Shown: piece by piece, positions 8,388 to 18,364 of the stretch
How the letters are laid out: the number at the start of each line of letters is the position of its first letter
How positions within the stretch are numbered: position 1 is the stretch's first letter
NCBI RefSeq assembly: GCF_006440675.2
Contig: NZ_CP083951.1
Span: forward strand, 5,861,501-5,925,500
DNA from: Mesorhizobium sp. B2-8-5
GTDB lineage: Bacteria > Pseudomonadota > Alphaproteobacteria > Rhizobiales > Rhizobiaceae
Direction: 5' to 3'
DNA: 64,000 nucleotides
Program-made: the position numbers and the translations under genes
The notes under the pieces: generated by a model
Databases searched by the model: none
Told to the model about the DNA's origin: nothing
The model's input: the letters and a program-made list of their open reading frames with translations, nothing else

Positions 8388-9647
8388 GTGGAGGAGAAAC
8401 GCCGAATCCTGGTTGTCGGTACCGGCGACACCAAGGCCGACGAGCTTCTGTTCATGCGCGAGCGCATCGAGGCCGTCGGCGGCGTTGCCGTGATGATGGA
8501 CGTCAGCGTGCTTGGCGACCCGTCCTACAAGCCGGAGCATGACAAGCATGCGGTGGCGCGCGCGGCGGACACCACCATCGAGGCAATCATCGCCACCGGC
8601 GACGAGAATACCGCGATGACGCTGATGGCACTTGGCGCCTCGCGGCTTGCGCGCTCGCTGCACGACAGGGGCGAAATCGACGGCTTCATTGCGCTGGGCG
8701 GCTCGATGGGCACCGACCTTGCGCTCGACGTGGCACTGGCGCTGCCGCTCGGCGCGCCGAAATTCGTCGTCTCGACGATCGCCTATTCGCACCTCGTGCC
8801 GCCGGAGCGCATCGCCACCGACCTGATGATGATCCTGTGGGCCGGCGGCCTCTACGGGCTCAACAGCGCCTGCAAGGCGGTGCTGTCGCAGGCCAGCGGC
8901 GCCGTCGTCGGCGCCGCGCGGGCTGTCGTCAAACCCGATATGTCGCGGCCGAAGGTCGGCATGAGCTCGCTGGGCAAAAGCTGCCTGCAATATATGGTCA
9001 CGCTGAAGCCTGAGCTGGAGAAGCGCGGCTATGAGGTCATCGTCTTCCACACCACCGGCATGGGCGGGCGGGCGCTGGAGGCGATCGCCGCGCAGAAAGG
9101 CTTCGTCGCGGTGCTCGATTTCAGCCTGCAGGAGCTTGCCAACCAGCTTACCGGCTCGGTGGTGAATTCGGGCACCGACCGGCTAGAGAATGCCGGGCGG
9201 CAAGGCATCCCGCAGATCGTCGCGCCCGGCGCCATCGACATGGTGGATTTCCCGACCTGGCAGGCCGTGCCGTCGCGCTTCACGGAACGGCCGTACCACG
9301 CGCATAACCGCCTGCTTGCCTCGGTCACCTCCGACGGCGCGACACGCCGGGAGATCGCGCGCGCCATCGGCGACAAGCTCGCCGCGGCGACCGGTCCGAC
9401 CGCCTTCATCCTGCCCGCCGGCGGCATCCAGCAATGGGACCAGCAAGGCGAGCCGCTCTACGAGCCGGAAGCGCTGTCGGCCTTCGTCGAGGAGATGAGG
9501 GCGCGCGTGCCGGACAATGCCGAGCTGCATGAGATCGTCGGGCATATCAACGACGCCGCCTTCAGCGCCAAGGCGCTGGAAATCTTCGACCGCTGGGTGG
9601 CGGAAGGCATCGTTCCGCCCGGCGTGACCGGCAGGCGCGCGGCATGA
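8388..9647 (+). CDS. Tm-1-like ATP-binding domain protein (UPF0261)
   Basis: A 419-aa protein of the UPF0261 family, related to the N-terminal part of the tomato Tm-1 virus-resistance protein. It starts RILVVGTGDTKADELLFMR and has the glycine-rich IALGGSMGTDLALDVA block near residue 103. The C-terminal domain carries HTTGMGGRALE and the PGAIDMVDF motif. The GTG start at 8388 follows AGGGAG by six bases. Such proteins are often encoded beside a TIM-barrel PEP-hydrolase-like partner, which is not present here. The downstream HAD gene overlaps by 4 bp (ATGA), so the two are translated together. The biochemical role of this family in bacteria is not settled. Confidence 0.8.
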   Translation: MEEKRRILVVGTGDTKADELLFMRERIEAVGGVAVMMDVSVLGDPSYKPEHDKHAVARAADTTIEAIIATGDENTAMTLMALGASRLARSLHDRGEIDGFIALGGSMGTDLALDVALALPLGAPKFVVSTIAYSHLVPPERIATDLMMILWAGGLYGLNSACKAVLSQASGAVVGAARAVVKPDMSRPKVGMSSLGKSCLQYMVTLKPELEKRGYEVIVFHTTGMGGRALEAIAAQKGFVAVLDFSLQELANQLTGSVVNSGTDRLENAGRQGIPQIVAPGAIDMVDFPTWQAVPSRFTERPYHAHNRLLASVTSDGATRREIARAIGDKLAAATGPTAFILPAGGIQQWDQQGEPLYEPEALSAFVEEMRARVPDNAELHEIVGHINDAAFSAKALEIFDRWVAEGIVPPGVTGRRAA

Positions 9648-10309
9648 GCCAGGTGAAGCCGCGGGCGCTGGTGTTGGACTTCGGCGGCGTGGTCACCCGC
9701 ACTTTGTTCGAGACGCATGCGCTGACCGAGCAGGCGCTTGGCCTCAAGCCCGGCACGCTCGGTTGGCGCGGACCATTCGACCCGGTTTCCGATGCGTTGT
9801 GGCGCTCAATGCAGGCCGACGAGATCAGCGAACGCGACTACTGGAAAACGCGTACGCGCGAAGTCGGCCAATTGGTCGGAGAAGACTGGCAGGACATGCA
9901 GACCTTCGTGCAGCGAGCGCGCGGAGCGGAGCCGGAAAAAGTGGTGCGACCGGAGGCCGACCAAGCCATCCGCACGGCGCATGCCGCCGGTGTCCGCCTT
10001 GCCATCCTGTCGAACGAGCTCGACCTGTTCTATGGCGCTGATTTTCGCCAGCGCCTGCCGCTGCTTTCGCTTTTCGAGACGATCGTCGATGCGACCTATA
10101 CGAAAATCCTCAAGCCCGATGCCCGCGCCTATGCGATGGTCGGCGAGGCGCTGCGGCTGCCGCTTGCGGCCTGCGTCTTCGTCGACGACCAAAAGCGCAA
10201 TGTCGACGGTGCGATTGCCGCCGGCATGCCGACCGTTCATTTCGACGTCGCCCGACCGGCGCAAAGCTATGCCGAGGCGCTCAGCCATTTCGGCCTGACG
10301 CTCTCCTGA
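9644..10309 (+). CDS. HAD-IA family hydrolase
   Basis: A 221-aa haloacid-dehalogenase-like hydrolase. Motif I is VLDFGGVV with the nucleophile Asp. Motif II is AILSNEL, the conserved lysine is in KILKPDARAY, and motif III is CVFVDDQKRNVDGA with the metal-binding acidic pair. The helical cap between motifs I and II is of subfamily I size. Such enzymes hydrolyse phosphoesters or haloacids; the substrate here is unknown. The start overlaps the stop of the Tm-1-like gene (ATGA), and the aminotransferase gene follows after 23 bp. Confidence 0.85.
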   Translation: MSQVKPRALVLDFGGVVTRTLFETHALTEQALGLKPGTLGWRGPFDPVSDALWRSMQADEISERDYWKTRTREVGQLVGEDWQDMQTFVQRARGAEPEKVVRPEADQAIRTAHAAGVRLAILSNELDLFYGADFRQRLPLLSLFETIVDATYTKILKPDARAYAMVGEALRLPLAACVFVDDQKRNVDGAIAAGMPTVHFDVARPAQSYAEALSHFGLTLS

Positions 10310-10332
10310 TTGCAAAACCGGAGTTCCTCCCG

Positions 10333-11688
10333 ATGCGTGACATCAACTTCCTCACCGAAAACAACGCCAAGCCGATCTGGCATCCGATGGCGCATCCGGC
10401 CGAAATGCGGGCGAGCCCGCCGAAGATCATCATGAAGGGCGAAGGCGTTTCGGTGACCGACGCCGAAGGCCGCACGGTGCTCGACGCCGTCGGCGGCCTC
10501 TGGAACGTCAACCTCGGCTACAGCTGCGATCCGATCAAGAAGGCGATGACGGGACAGCTCGACGCGCTCCCCTATTACTCAGGCTTTCGCGGCACCTCGA
10601 CCGGGCCATCGATCGAGCTCGCTTACGAGCTGACCCAGTGGTTCGCGCCGGAGGGCATGGCGCGCGCCTTCTTCACCTCGGGAGGCTCGGACTCGGTCGA
10701 GACGGCGCTGCGGCTCGCGCGGCAATATTGGAAGATCCGCGGCCAGGGCGACCGCACGAAATTCCTGGCGCTGAAGAAGGGCTATCACGGCACGCATTTC
10801 GGCGGCGCCTCGGTCAACGGCAATGCCAATTTCCGGCGCAACTACGAACCGCTCCTGCCCGGCGTCTTCCACACACCGGCGCCGATGACCTACCGCAACC
10901 CGTTCGACGAGACCGACCCGGCGAAGCTTGCGAAGCTCTGCGCGCGGGCGATCGAGGAAGAGATCGCCTTTCAGGGCGCCGATACGATCGCCGCCTTCAT
11001 CATGGAGCCGGTGCTCGGCGCCGGCGGCGTCATCGTCCCGCATGAGAGCTTCATGCCGATGGTGCGGGCGATCTGCGACCGCCACGACATCCTGTTGATC
11101 GCCGACGAGGTGGTGACGGGCTTCGGCCGCACCGGCGCCTGGTCAGGCTCGCGGCTCTCCAGCACGAAGCCGGATTTCATGACCATCGCCAAGGCGATCA
11201 CATCGGGCTATTTCCCGCTCGGCGCGACAATGATCGGCGCCAAGGTCGCCGACGTCTTCGAGGCCGACAAGACGAGCTTCGGCGCGATCGGCCATGGCTA
11301 TACCTATTCCGGTCATCCGGTCGGCTGCGCGGCCGGCCTGGCGGCTCTGGCCGAGACGAAGCGGCTGGCCGTCAACGAAAATGCCGCCGCGCGCGGCGTC
11401 GAGCTCGGCAAGGCGCTGGAGGCGCTGAAGGCGAAGCACCAACTGGTCGGCGATGTTCGTTACCAAGGCCTGATGGCGGCCCTCGAGCTGGTCTCGGACC
11501 GCGCCGCCAAGAAGCCGGTCGACAAGAAGACGATGGCCGCCGTCGCGGACGGCGCCTACGAGGCCGGCGTCATGCTGCGCGTCTCCGGCAACAACATCAT
11601 CCTGTCGCCACCGCTGATCATAACCGCCGCCGATGTGGTAAAGATTGCCGAGGGGCTGGATGCGGGGTTGGCCGCTGCCGCGGCCTAG
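10333..11688 (+). CDS. Class III pyridoxal-phosphate aminotransferase
   Basis: A 451-aa fold-type I PLP enzyme of the omega-amino acid:pyruvate transaminase group. The ADEVVTGFGRTG segment holds the PLP-ring Asp, and TIAKAITSG contains the Schiff-base lysine. TSGGSDSVETALRLARQYW is the phosphate-binding region. Relatives move an amino group from beta-alanine, GABA, putrescine or similar omega-amines to pyruvate or 2-oxoglutarate, giving an aldehyde. This would supply the aldehyde dehydrogenase on the other side of the regulator, so the two opposed groups may form one amine pathway; that link is inference. It is the last gene of the plus-strand group, and a tandem-repeat hairpin region follows. 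Confidence 0.88.
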   Translation: MRDINFLTENNAKPIWHPMAHPAEMRASPPKIIMKGEGVSVTDAEGRTVLDAVGGLWNVNLGYSCDPIKKAMTGQLDALPYYSGFRGTSTGPSIELAYELTQWFAPEGMARAFFTSGGSDSVETALRLARQYWKIRGQGDRTKFLALKKGYHGTHFGGASVNGNANFRRNYEPLLPGVFHTPAPMTYRNPFDETDPAKLAKLCARAIEEEIAFQGADTIAAFIMEPVLGAGGVIVPHESFMPMVRAICDRHDILLIADEVVTGFGRTGAWSGSRLSSTKPDFMTIAKAITSGYFPLGATMIGAKVADVFEADKTSFGAIGHGYTYSGHPVGCAAGLAALAETKRLAVNENAAARGVELGKALEALKAKHQLVGDVRYQGLMAALELVSDRAAKKPVDKKTMAAVADGAYEAGVMLRVSGNNIILSPPLIITAADVVKIAEGLDAGLAAAAA

Positions 11689-11700
11689 GGATTAGGGCTT

Positions 11701-12628
<928 letters not shown>

Positions 12629-12720
12629 GGGACGCCCGAAAAAGTCCAATCGGTTTTACGCTTTCGTCCATAAACCATCCAGCGGCTTGCGGCTACTCTC
12701 CAACAATCCAAGGGAGGATC
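12629..12720. promoter_or_regulatory. hpaA-hpaB divergent control region
   Basis: This 92-bp spacer must hold both promoters and any HpaA site. The only clear element is AGGGAGG just before 12721, the hpaB ribosome site. I see no obvious AraC-type direct repeat by eye. Confidence 0.4.
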
Positions 12721-14268
12721 ATGATGCGATCGGAAGAATTCCGGGCCGACAATTCGCGGCCGTTCACGGGCGCCGAATATCTGGCGAGCCTGCGCGACGG
12801 GCGCGAGGTCTACATCAATGGCGAACGGGTGGCCGATGTCACCAGCCATCCGGCAATGCGCAATTCGGTGCGTTCGCTGGCCCGCCTCTACGACGCGCTG
12901 CACGATCCGAACCAGCAGCCTGTGCTGACCTCGCCGACCGATACCGGCTCGGGCGGCTACACCCACAAATATTTCCGCGTCGCCCATTCCCCTGCCGATC
13001 TTGCCGCGCAGCAAAGCGCGATCGCGCATTGGGCGCGCATGACCTATGGCTGGATGGGCCGCACCGCCGACTACAAGGCGGCGCTGATGAACACGCTCGG
13101 CGCCAATGCCGAATGGTACGGGCCGTTCAAGGACAATGCGCGCGCCTGGCATAAACGCGCGCAAGAAGCCGTCCTGTTCATGAACCACGCCATCGTCAAC
13201 CCGCCGATCGATCGCCACAAGCCGGCCGAGCAGGTGAAGGACGTGTTCGTGCACATCACCAAGGAGAACGACGCCGGCATTTGGGTGTCCGGCGCCAAGG
13301 TGGTGGCGACGTCGTCGGCGCTCACCCACTACAATTTCCTGGCGCAGAGCTCGGCGACAGTGACGGAAGATCCATCGCTGTCGGTGATGTTCATCGTGCC
13401 GATGAATGCGCCTGGCATAAAGATGTTCTGCCGCGTCTCCTATGAGCAGACGGCCAACACAGTCGGCCATCCCTTCGACTATCCGCTGTCGTCGCGCTTC
13501 GACGAGAACGACGCGATCCTGGTGCTCGACAACGTGTTCATCCCCTGGGAGGACGTGCTGGTGCTGCGCGATGCGCAGAAGATCCTGTCCTTCCACCCGG
13601 CGTCGGGCTTCATGCATGGCTATTGCTTCCAGGGTTGCATACGCTTCGCCGTCAAGCTCGACTTCCTCGCCGGACTGCTCGCCAAGGGGTTGCGCGCCAC
13701 AGGCGGCGATGCCTTTCGCGGCAACCAGGCGGCGCTCGGCGAGGTGATTGCGCTGCGCCACATGTTCTGGAGCTTTTCCAATGCGATGGCGCACAATCCG
13801 ATACCGTGGGCGAACGGCGCGGTGCTGCCCAATCTCGAGGCCGCGCTCGCTTACCGGACCTTCATGTCGGAAGCGTATCCGCGCGTCATCGACACGGTAC
13901 GCCGGGTGATCGCCTCGGGGCTGATCTATCTGCCGTCCTCGGCACGCGACTTCGACAATCCCGAGATCGACCGCTATCTCGCGCAATATGTGCGCGGCTC
14001 CAACGACATGGGCCATATCGAGCGCATCAAGATCATGAAGCTGTTGTGGGACGCGACCGGCACCGAATTCGGCGGCCGCCACGCGCTCTACGAGCTCAAC
14101 TATGCTGGTGCGCCGGAAGAGGTGCGGCTGCAGGTGCTGAAGGGCGCCGAACGCGGCGGCCGGCTGAAGCAGATGGAGGAACTGGTCGACCAATGCATGG
14201 CCGACTATGACGAAAAGGGCTGGACCGGCGACACCTGGCTGCCGCCGATTGCCGCCCAGCCCAACTGA
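12721..14268 (+). CDS. hpaB: 4-hydroxyphenylacetate 3-monooxygenase, oxygenase subunit
   Basis: A 515-aa FADH2-dependent hydroxylase of the HpaB family. It converts 4-hydroxyphenylacetate to 3,4-dihydroxyphenylacetate in the cytoplasm, using reduced FAD supplied by HpaC. Family hallmarks are GRTADYKAAL near residue 119, the YGPFKDNAR segment and the FAD-site stretch around DNVFIPWEDVLV. Length matches the family (about 520). The start at 12721 has an excellent AGGGAGG ribosome site; a second ATG follows directly. The reductase gene hpaC begins 12 bp after the stop, and the pathway genes further downstream support the assignment. Confidence 0.92.
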   Translation: MMRSEEFRADNSRPFTGAEYLASLRDGREVYINGERVADVTSHPAMRNSVRSLARLYDALHDPNQQPVLTSPTDTGSGGYTHKYFRVAHSPADLAAQQSAIAHWARMTYGWMGRTADYKAALMNTLGANAEWYGPFKDNARAWHKRAQEAVLFMNHAIVNPPIDRHKPAEQVKDVFVHITKENDAGIWVSGAKVVATSSALTHYNFLAQSSATVTEDPSLSVMFIVPMNAPGIKMFCRVSYEQTANTVGHPFDYPLSSRFDENDAILVLDNVFIPWEDVLVLRDAQKILSFHPASGFMHGYCFQGCIRFAVKLDFLAGLLAKGLRATGGDAFRGNQAALGEVIALRHMFWSFSNAMAHNPIPWANGAVLPNLEAALAYRTFMSEAYPRVIDTVRRVIASGLIYLPSSARDFDNPEIDRYLAQYVRGSNDMGHIERIKIMKLLWDATGTEFGGRHALYELNYAGAPEEVRLQVLKGAERGGRLKQMEELVDQCMADYDEKGWTGDTWLPPIAAQPN

Positions 14269-14280
14269 CGGGGGCCGGCG

Positions 14281-14802
14281 ATGGAAGCGGCCATGACAAC
14301 ACAAGTCGCGAGGCTGGAATTCCGCGAGGCCATGGCGCGGGTCTGCGCGCCGGTCAACATCGTCACCACGGACGGTCCGGCCGGGCGCGGCGGCTTCACC
14401 GCGACCGCCATGTGCAGCGTCTCCGACGATCCGCCGACGCTGCTGGTCTGCATGAACGAGCGTTCGGCGCAGACCGGCATGTTCCTCGCCAACCAACGCT
14501 TCTGCGTCAACGTGCTGACCCAATCGCACATGCATCTGGCGGCAAAATTCGCCGGCGCGATCCGCGACATGGCCGAGCGCTATCAAGCCGCGCGCTGGCA
14601 GACGATGCCATCCGGCATGCCGGCGCTGCTCGACGCCATCGTCAGCTTCGATTGCGAGATCGGCGCGGTGAACAAGGTCGGCACGCACAATGTGATGTTC
14701 GGCCGCGTCGTCGACATTCGCCACGGCAGCGACGAGGCGGCGCTGCTCTATGTCGGGCGCAACTTCATGCAGCCGAGCGCGCTGGGGAGTTTTGGAGGGT
14801 AG
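14281..14802 (+). CDS. hpaC: 4-hydroxyphenylacetate 3-monooxygenase, flavin reductase subunit
   Basis: A 173-aa NAD(P)H:flavin oxidoreductase of the HpaC/flavin-reductase-like family. It supplies FADH2 to HpaB. The split-barrel flavin site is seen in VNIVTTDGPAGRGGFTATA, CSVSDDPPTLLVC and FCVNVLTQ. The exact start is uncertain: the ATG at 14281 follows a G-rich stretch, while MTTQVARLEF at 14293 matches typical family N-termini. It is translated right after hpaB and its stop is 5 bp from the end of the opposing hpaR. Confidence 0.9.
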   Translation: MEAAMTTQVARLEFREAMARVCAPVNIVTTDGPAGRGGFTATAMCSVSDDPPTLLVCMNERSAQTGMFLANQRFCVNVLTQSHMHLAAKFAGAIRDMAERYQAARWQTMPSGMPALLDAIVSFDCEIGAVNKVGTHNVMFGRVVDIRHGSDEAALLYVGRNFMQPSALGSFGG

Positions 14803-14807
14803 GCTTC

Positions 14808-15245
14808 TCAGCCGTCCACCGACTCCGACTGGATCAGGCTCTCCAGCATGTCCAGCAAGCGCTCGTGCTCTTCGGCGCCGTAGCGCTTCTCGATGGCGTC
14901 GTAGATGGCGACCCGCTCGGGCGCCAGTTCCTCGATCAAGGCGACGCCGGCCGGGCTGATGGCGAGCAAGGCGCGGCGGCCGTCATCCTTGACCTTGTTG
15001 CGGGTGATGAACTCCCGCTCTTCCATCGCCTTGATGATGCGGGTGAGGCTCGGCGGCAGGATCGAGGCGCGGTTGGCGAGCTCGGTCGCCTCCAGCGGCC
15101 CGGTTTCGGCCAGCACGCGCAGCACGCGCCATTGCTGCTCGGTGATATCGTGGCGTGCGAGCATCGGCCGGAAATGCGCCATGATCACTTCGCGGGCGCG
15201 AAGCAGAGCCATGGGCAAGGAGCGGCGGGTGCTGGGCGGTAGCAA
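14808..15245 (-). CDS. hpaR: MarR-family repressor of homoprotocatechuate degradation
   Basis: A MarR-family winged-helix protein. The core MALLRAREVIMAHFRPMLAR followed by HDITEQQWRVLRVLAE closely follows E. coli HpaR. HpaR represses the meta-cleavage operon and releases DNA when it binds the aromatic substrate. I propose the TTG at 15245 (145 aa, against 148 for E. coli) because GGAG at 15254-15257 is 8 nt upstream. The frame stays open to 15407, but that extension has no ribosome site and no homology. The gene is divergent from hpaF, and its likely operator is in the spacer. Confidence 0.88.
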   Translation of the reverse strand: MLPPSTRRSLPMALLRAREVIMAHFRPMLARHDITEQQWRVLRVLAETGPLEATELANRASILPPSLTRIIKAMEEREFITRNKVKDDGRRALLAISPAGVALIEELAPERVAIYDAIEKRYGAEEHERLLDMLESLIQSESVDG

Positions 15246-15374
15246 AATCAAGTCTCCGAAAAATTCCAGTCCAGTACGACTCGCAACAAAGATTAGGGCC
15301 CGGATCGCAGCTATATCCGCGATTTTGCCGAGGGCGGCAATCCCACCCGGAAGCTGCATCCGCGCAGAGAACGA

Positions 15375-15413
15375 CGCTTGACATTCGGTCGTCAAGATGT
15401 AATTCACATGTTA
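15375..15413 (+). promoter_or_regulatory. hpa meta-cleavage operon promoter with candidate HpaR operator
   Basis: TTGACA at 15376-15381 is a consensus -35 element and TAATTC at 15398-15403 is a fair -10 at 16-nt spacing. Over the -35 lies an inverted repeat CTTGAC (15375-15380), N8, GTCAAG (15389-15394), a good size for a MarR dimer. A second palindrome-like stretch ACATGTTAAC (15404-15413) follows. Binding there would block transcription of hpaF onward. Confidence 0.55.
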
Positions 15414-15433
15414 ACTACAAGGTGGAGGAAACC

Positions 15434-15820
15434 TTGCCCCATATGGCGATCGAATATTCGGCCAATCTCGACGCGAAGGTCGACATGGGCGAGCTTTGCG
15501 CGCTGATCTCGCGAACCATTCTCGAAACCGGGCTGTTCGAACCGGGCGCGGTCAGGGTCCGCGCGTTCCGCGCCGAAGCCTACGCGATTGCCGACCGGCT
15601 GCCGGAGAACGGCTTCATCGACATGAATTTCCGCATCGGCAAGGGCCGCAGCGCGGCGGAAAAGAAAAGCGCCGGCGAGGCGATCTTCGCGGCCGTGACA
15701 GATCACCTGGCATCGCTGTTTGCCACGCCGCATTTCGCGCTGTCGCTGGAGATCCGCGAGATCGACGCCGAACTGAGCTGGAAGAAGAACGCCATTCATC
15801 CGCGCCTGCGTGGCAAGTGA
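15434..15820 (+). CDS. hpaF: 5-carboxymethyl-2-hydroxymuconate delta-isomerase
   Basis: A 128-aa tautomerase-superfamily enzyme (CHMI, about 126 aa in E. coli) that isomerises 5-carboxymethyl-2-hydroxymuconate in homoprotocatechuate degradation. The catalytic base of CHMI is the N-terminal proline exposed by methionine removal. The frame begins earlier with GTG at 15422, but the codon before Pro-His-Met-Ala is a TTG at 15434. It lies five bases after GGAGG (15424-15428). Starting at this TTG gives a mature N-terminus of PHMAIEYS, as the mechanism requires. It is the first gene of the hpaFEDGH operon. Confidence 0.9.
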   Translation: MPHMAIEYSANLDAKVDMGELCALISRTILETGLFEPGAVRVRAFRAEAYAIADRLPENGFIDMNFRIGKGRSAAEKKSAGEAIFAAVTDHLASLFATPHFALSLEIREIDAELSWKKNAIHPRLRGK

Positions 15821-15840
15821 TCTAGAACGGGAAAGAAATC

Positions 15841-17358
15841 ATGGCGGCACTGGACGACAATCTGAGACAGGCCGAGGCCTATCTGGAACGCTTCCGGAAG
15901 GACGGCGTGCTCAACCAGATCGGCGGCGAAGCGATGCCTGCCGCGGACGGCTCGACCTTCGAGACGCTTTCGCCCGTTGACCTCAAGCCGATTGCCACCG
16001 TGGCACGCGGCAAGGCAGCCGACATAGACCGCGCGGCAAGAGCGGCCAAGGCTGCCTTCAAGGACTGGGCGGCGATCCCCGGCGACGCACGCAAGAAGCT
16101 GCTGCATAGAATAGCCGACGCCATCGTCGCGCGCGCCGAAGAGATCGCCTTCGTCGAATGCATGGACACCGGCCAGTCGCTGAAATTCATGGCCAAGGCG
16201 GCGTTGCGTGGCGCCGAGAACTTTCGCTTCTATGCCGACCGCGCGCCGGAAGCGCGTGACGGCCGCTCGCTGAGAGCGCCTAATCAGCTCAATCTGACGA
16301 CGCGCGTGCCGATCGGCCCGGTCGGCGTGATCACGCCGTGGAACACGCCCTTCATGCTGTCGACCTGGAAGATCGCGCCGGCCTTGGCCGCCGGCTGCAC
16401 TATCGTGCACAAGCCAGCCGAGCTGTCGCCGCTGACGGCACGGCTGCTGGTCGAGATCGCCGAGGAAGCCGGCCTGCCCAAGGGCGTGTGGAATCTGGTC
16501 AACGGCTTCGGCGAGGATGCCGGCCGCGCGCTGACCGAGCACCCCGACATCAAGGCGATCGGCTTCGTCGGCGAAAGCCGCACCGGCTCGATGATCATGA
16601 AACAGGGCGCCGAGACGCTGAAGCGCGTGCATTTCGAGCTCGGCGGCAAGAACCCGGTCATCGTCTTCGCCGACGCCGACCTGGAACGCGCGGCGGACGC
16701 CGCCGTCTTCATGATCTATTCGCTGAACGGCGAACGCTGCACCTCGTCGTCCCGCCTGCTGGTCGAGGCATCCGTCCACGACAAATTCACCGACATGGTG
16801 GCTGAGAAAGCCAGGCGCATCAGGATCGGCCATCCGCTCGATCCCGAAACTGTGGTCGGGCCGCTGATCCATCCGGTGCACGAGGAAAAAGTGCTCTCCT
16901 ATATCGAGATCGGCAAATCGGAAGGCGCGGTGGTCGCCGCCGGCGGCGGCAAGTTCGCCGGCCCGGGCGGCGGCTGCTATGTCAGCCCGACGCTGTTCGT
17001 CGGCGCCACCAACAAGATGCGCATCGCCCAGGAGGAAATCTTCGGGCCGGTGCTGACGGCGATCCCGTTCAAGGACGAGGCCGATGCGCTGGCTCTCGCC
17101 AACGACACGCAATATGGGCTCACCGGTTATCTATGGACCTCCGACGTCACCCGCGCGCTGCGCTTCACCGACGCGCTCGACGCCGGCATGATCTGGGTGA
17201 ATTCGGAGAATGTGCGGCATCTGCCGACGCCGTTCGGCGGCGTCAAGAGCTCCGGCATCGGCCGCGACGGCGGCGACTGGTCGTTCGACTTCTACATGGA
17301 AACCAAGAACATTGCGTTCGCCACGGCGCCGCACTCGATCCAGAAGCTCGGCGGCTGA
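15841..17358 (+). CDS. hpaE: 5-carboxymethyl-2-hydroxymuconate semialdehyde dehydrogenase
   Basis: A 505-aa NAD-dependent aldehyde dehydrogenase. The catalytic Glu is in HFELGGKNP and the nucleophile Cys in NGERCTSSS; TPWNTPFM and EEIFGPVL are the usual family signatures. Its place between the CHM isomerase and the ring-cleavage dioxygenase identifies it as HpaE, which oxidises the ring-cleavage semialdehyde to 5-carboxymethyl-2-hydroxymuconate. It starts 20 bp after hpaF with GGGAAAG upstream and is followed 10 bp later by hpaD. Confidence 0.93.
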   Translation: MAALDDNLRQAEAYLERFRKDGVLNQIGGEAMPAADGSTFETLSPVDLKPIATVARGKAADIDRAARAAKAAFKDWAAIPGDARKKLLHRIADAIVARAEEIAFVECMDTGQSLKFMAKAALRGAENFRFYADRAPEARDGRSLRAPNQLNLTTRVPIGPVGVITPWNTPFMLSTWKIAPALAAGCTIVHKPAELSPLTARLLVEIAEEAGLPKGVWNLVNGFGEDAGRALTEHPDIKAIGFVGESRTGSMIMKQGAETLKRVHFELGGKNPVIVFADADLERAADAAVFMIYSLNGERCTSSSRLLVEASVHDKFTDMVAEKARRIRIGHPLDPETVVGPLIHPVHEEKVLSYIEIGKSEGAVVAAGGGKFAGPGGGCYVSPTLFVGATNKMRIAQEEIFGPVLTAIPFKDEADALALANDTQYGLTGYLWTSDVTRALRFTDALDAGMIWVNSENVRHLPTPFGGVKSSGIGRDGGDWSFDFYMETKNIAFATAPHSIQKLGG

Positions 17359-17368
17359 CCGGAGACAC

Positions 17369-18352
17369 ATGATGGCCCTGCCCCAACCCAACCTTTACCC
17401 CGCCTTCAACATCGTGCGGCTCAGCCATGTCGAGCTCGCCGTCACCGACCTGGCGAAATCCCGCGCCTTCTATGTCGACACGCTCGGCCTGCAGGTGACG
17501 GACGAGACCAGCGGCGCCATCTATCTGCGCGCCATGGAAGAGCGCGGCCATCACTGCATCGTGCTGCGCAAGGCGACGGCGCCGGAAGCGCGCGAGCTCG
17601 GCTTCAAGGTCTTCTCCGACGAGGACCTCGACAAGGCCGAGCATTTCTTCAAAGCCAAGGGCCTGCCGGTGGAGTGGGTCGAGCGGCCCTACCAGTCGCG
17701 CACCTTCCGCACCCGCGACCCGCACGGCATCCCGCTCGAATTTTATTCGAAGATGGAGCGGCTGCCGCCGATCCACCAGAAATACGCGCTTTATAAGGGC
17801 GTGAAGCCGCTGCGTATCGACCACTTCAACTGCTTCTCGCCGAATGTCGATGAATCGGTTGCCTTCTACAACGAGCTCGGCTTCCGCGTGACCGAATACA
17901 CCGAGGACGGCGAGACCGGAAAACTGTGGGCCGCCTGGACGCACCGCAAGGGCGGCGTGCACGACATCGCCTTCACCAACGGCCTCGGCCCGCGCTTGCA
18001 CCATGTCGCCTTCTGGGTGCCGACGCCGCTCAACATCATCGACCTGCTCGACCTGATGGCGACCACCGGCTATGTCGGCAATATCGAGCGCGGGCCTGGA
18101 CGGCACGGCATCTCCAACGCCTTCTTCCTCTACATCCGCGACCCGGACAACCATCGCATCGAGATCTATTGCTCGGACTACCAGACGGTCGATCCCGATC
18201 TCGAGCCGATCAGATGGGACCTCAAGGACCCGCAGCGCCAGACGCTGTGGGGCGCGCCGGCGCCGCGAAGCTGGTTCGAGGAAGGCAGCGTTTTCGCGGG
18301 TGCCGAGCCGCGCAAGTCCGATCTGGCGGCCTCGCCGATCGTGGCGCCTTAA
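17369..18352 (+). CDS. hpaD: 3,4-dihydroxyphenylacetate 2,3-dioxygenase
   Basis: A 327-aa type I extradiol dioxygenase (vicinal oxygen chelate fold, two modules). It cleaves homoprotocatechuate next to the hydroxyls with Fe(II) or Mn(II). The metal ligands can be read: His20 in RLSHVELAV, a His in RLHHVAFWV and Glu in HRIEIYCSDY. The frame is open further upstream inside hpaE. The ATG pair at 17369/17372 after GGAG (17361-17364) is the likely start. Confidence 0.93.
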   Translation: MMALPQPNLYPAFNIVRLSHVELAVTDLAKSRAFYVDTLGLQVTDETSGAIYLRAMEERGHHCIVLRKATAPEARELGFKVFSDEDLDKAEHFFKAKGLPVEWVERPYQSRTFRTRDPHGIPLEFYSKMERLPPIHQKYALYKGVKPLRIDHFNCFSPNVDESVAFYNELGFRVTEYTEDGETGKLWAAWTHRKGGVHDIAFTNGLGPRLHHVAFWVPTPLNIIDLLDLMATTGYVGNIERGPGRHGISNAFFLYIRDPDNHRIEIYCSDYQTVDPDLEPIRWDLKDPQRQTLWGAPAPRSWFEEGSVFAGAEPRKSDLAASPIVAP

Positions 18353-18364
18353 CGGAGCATCAGC

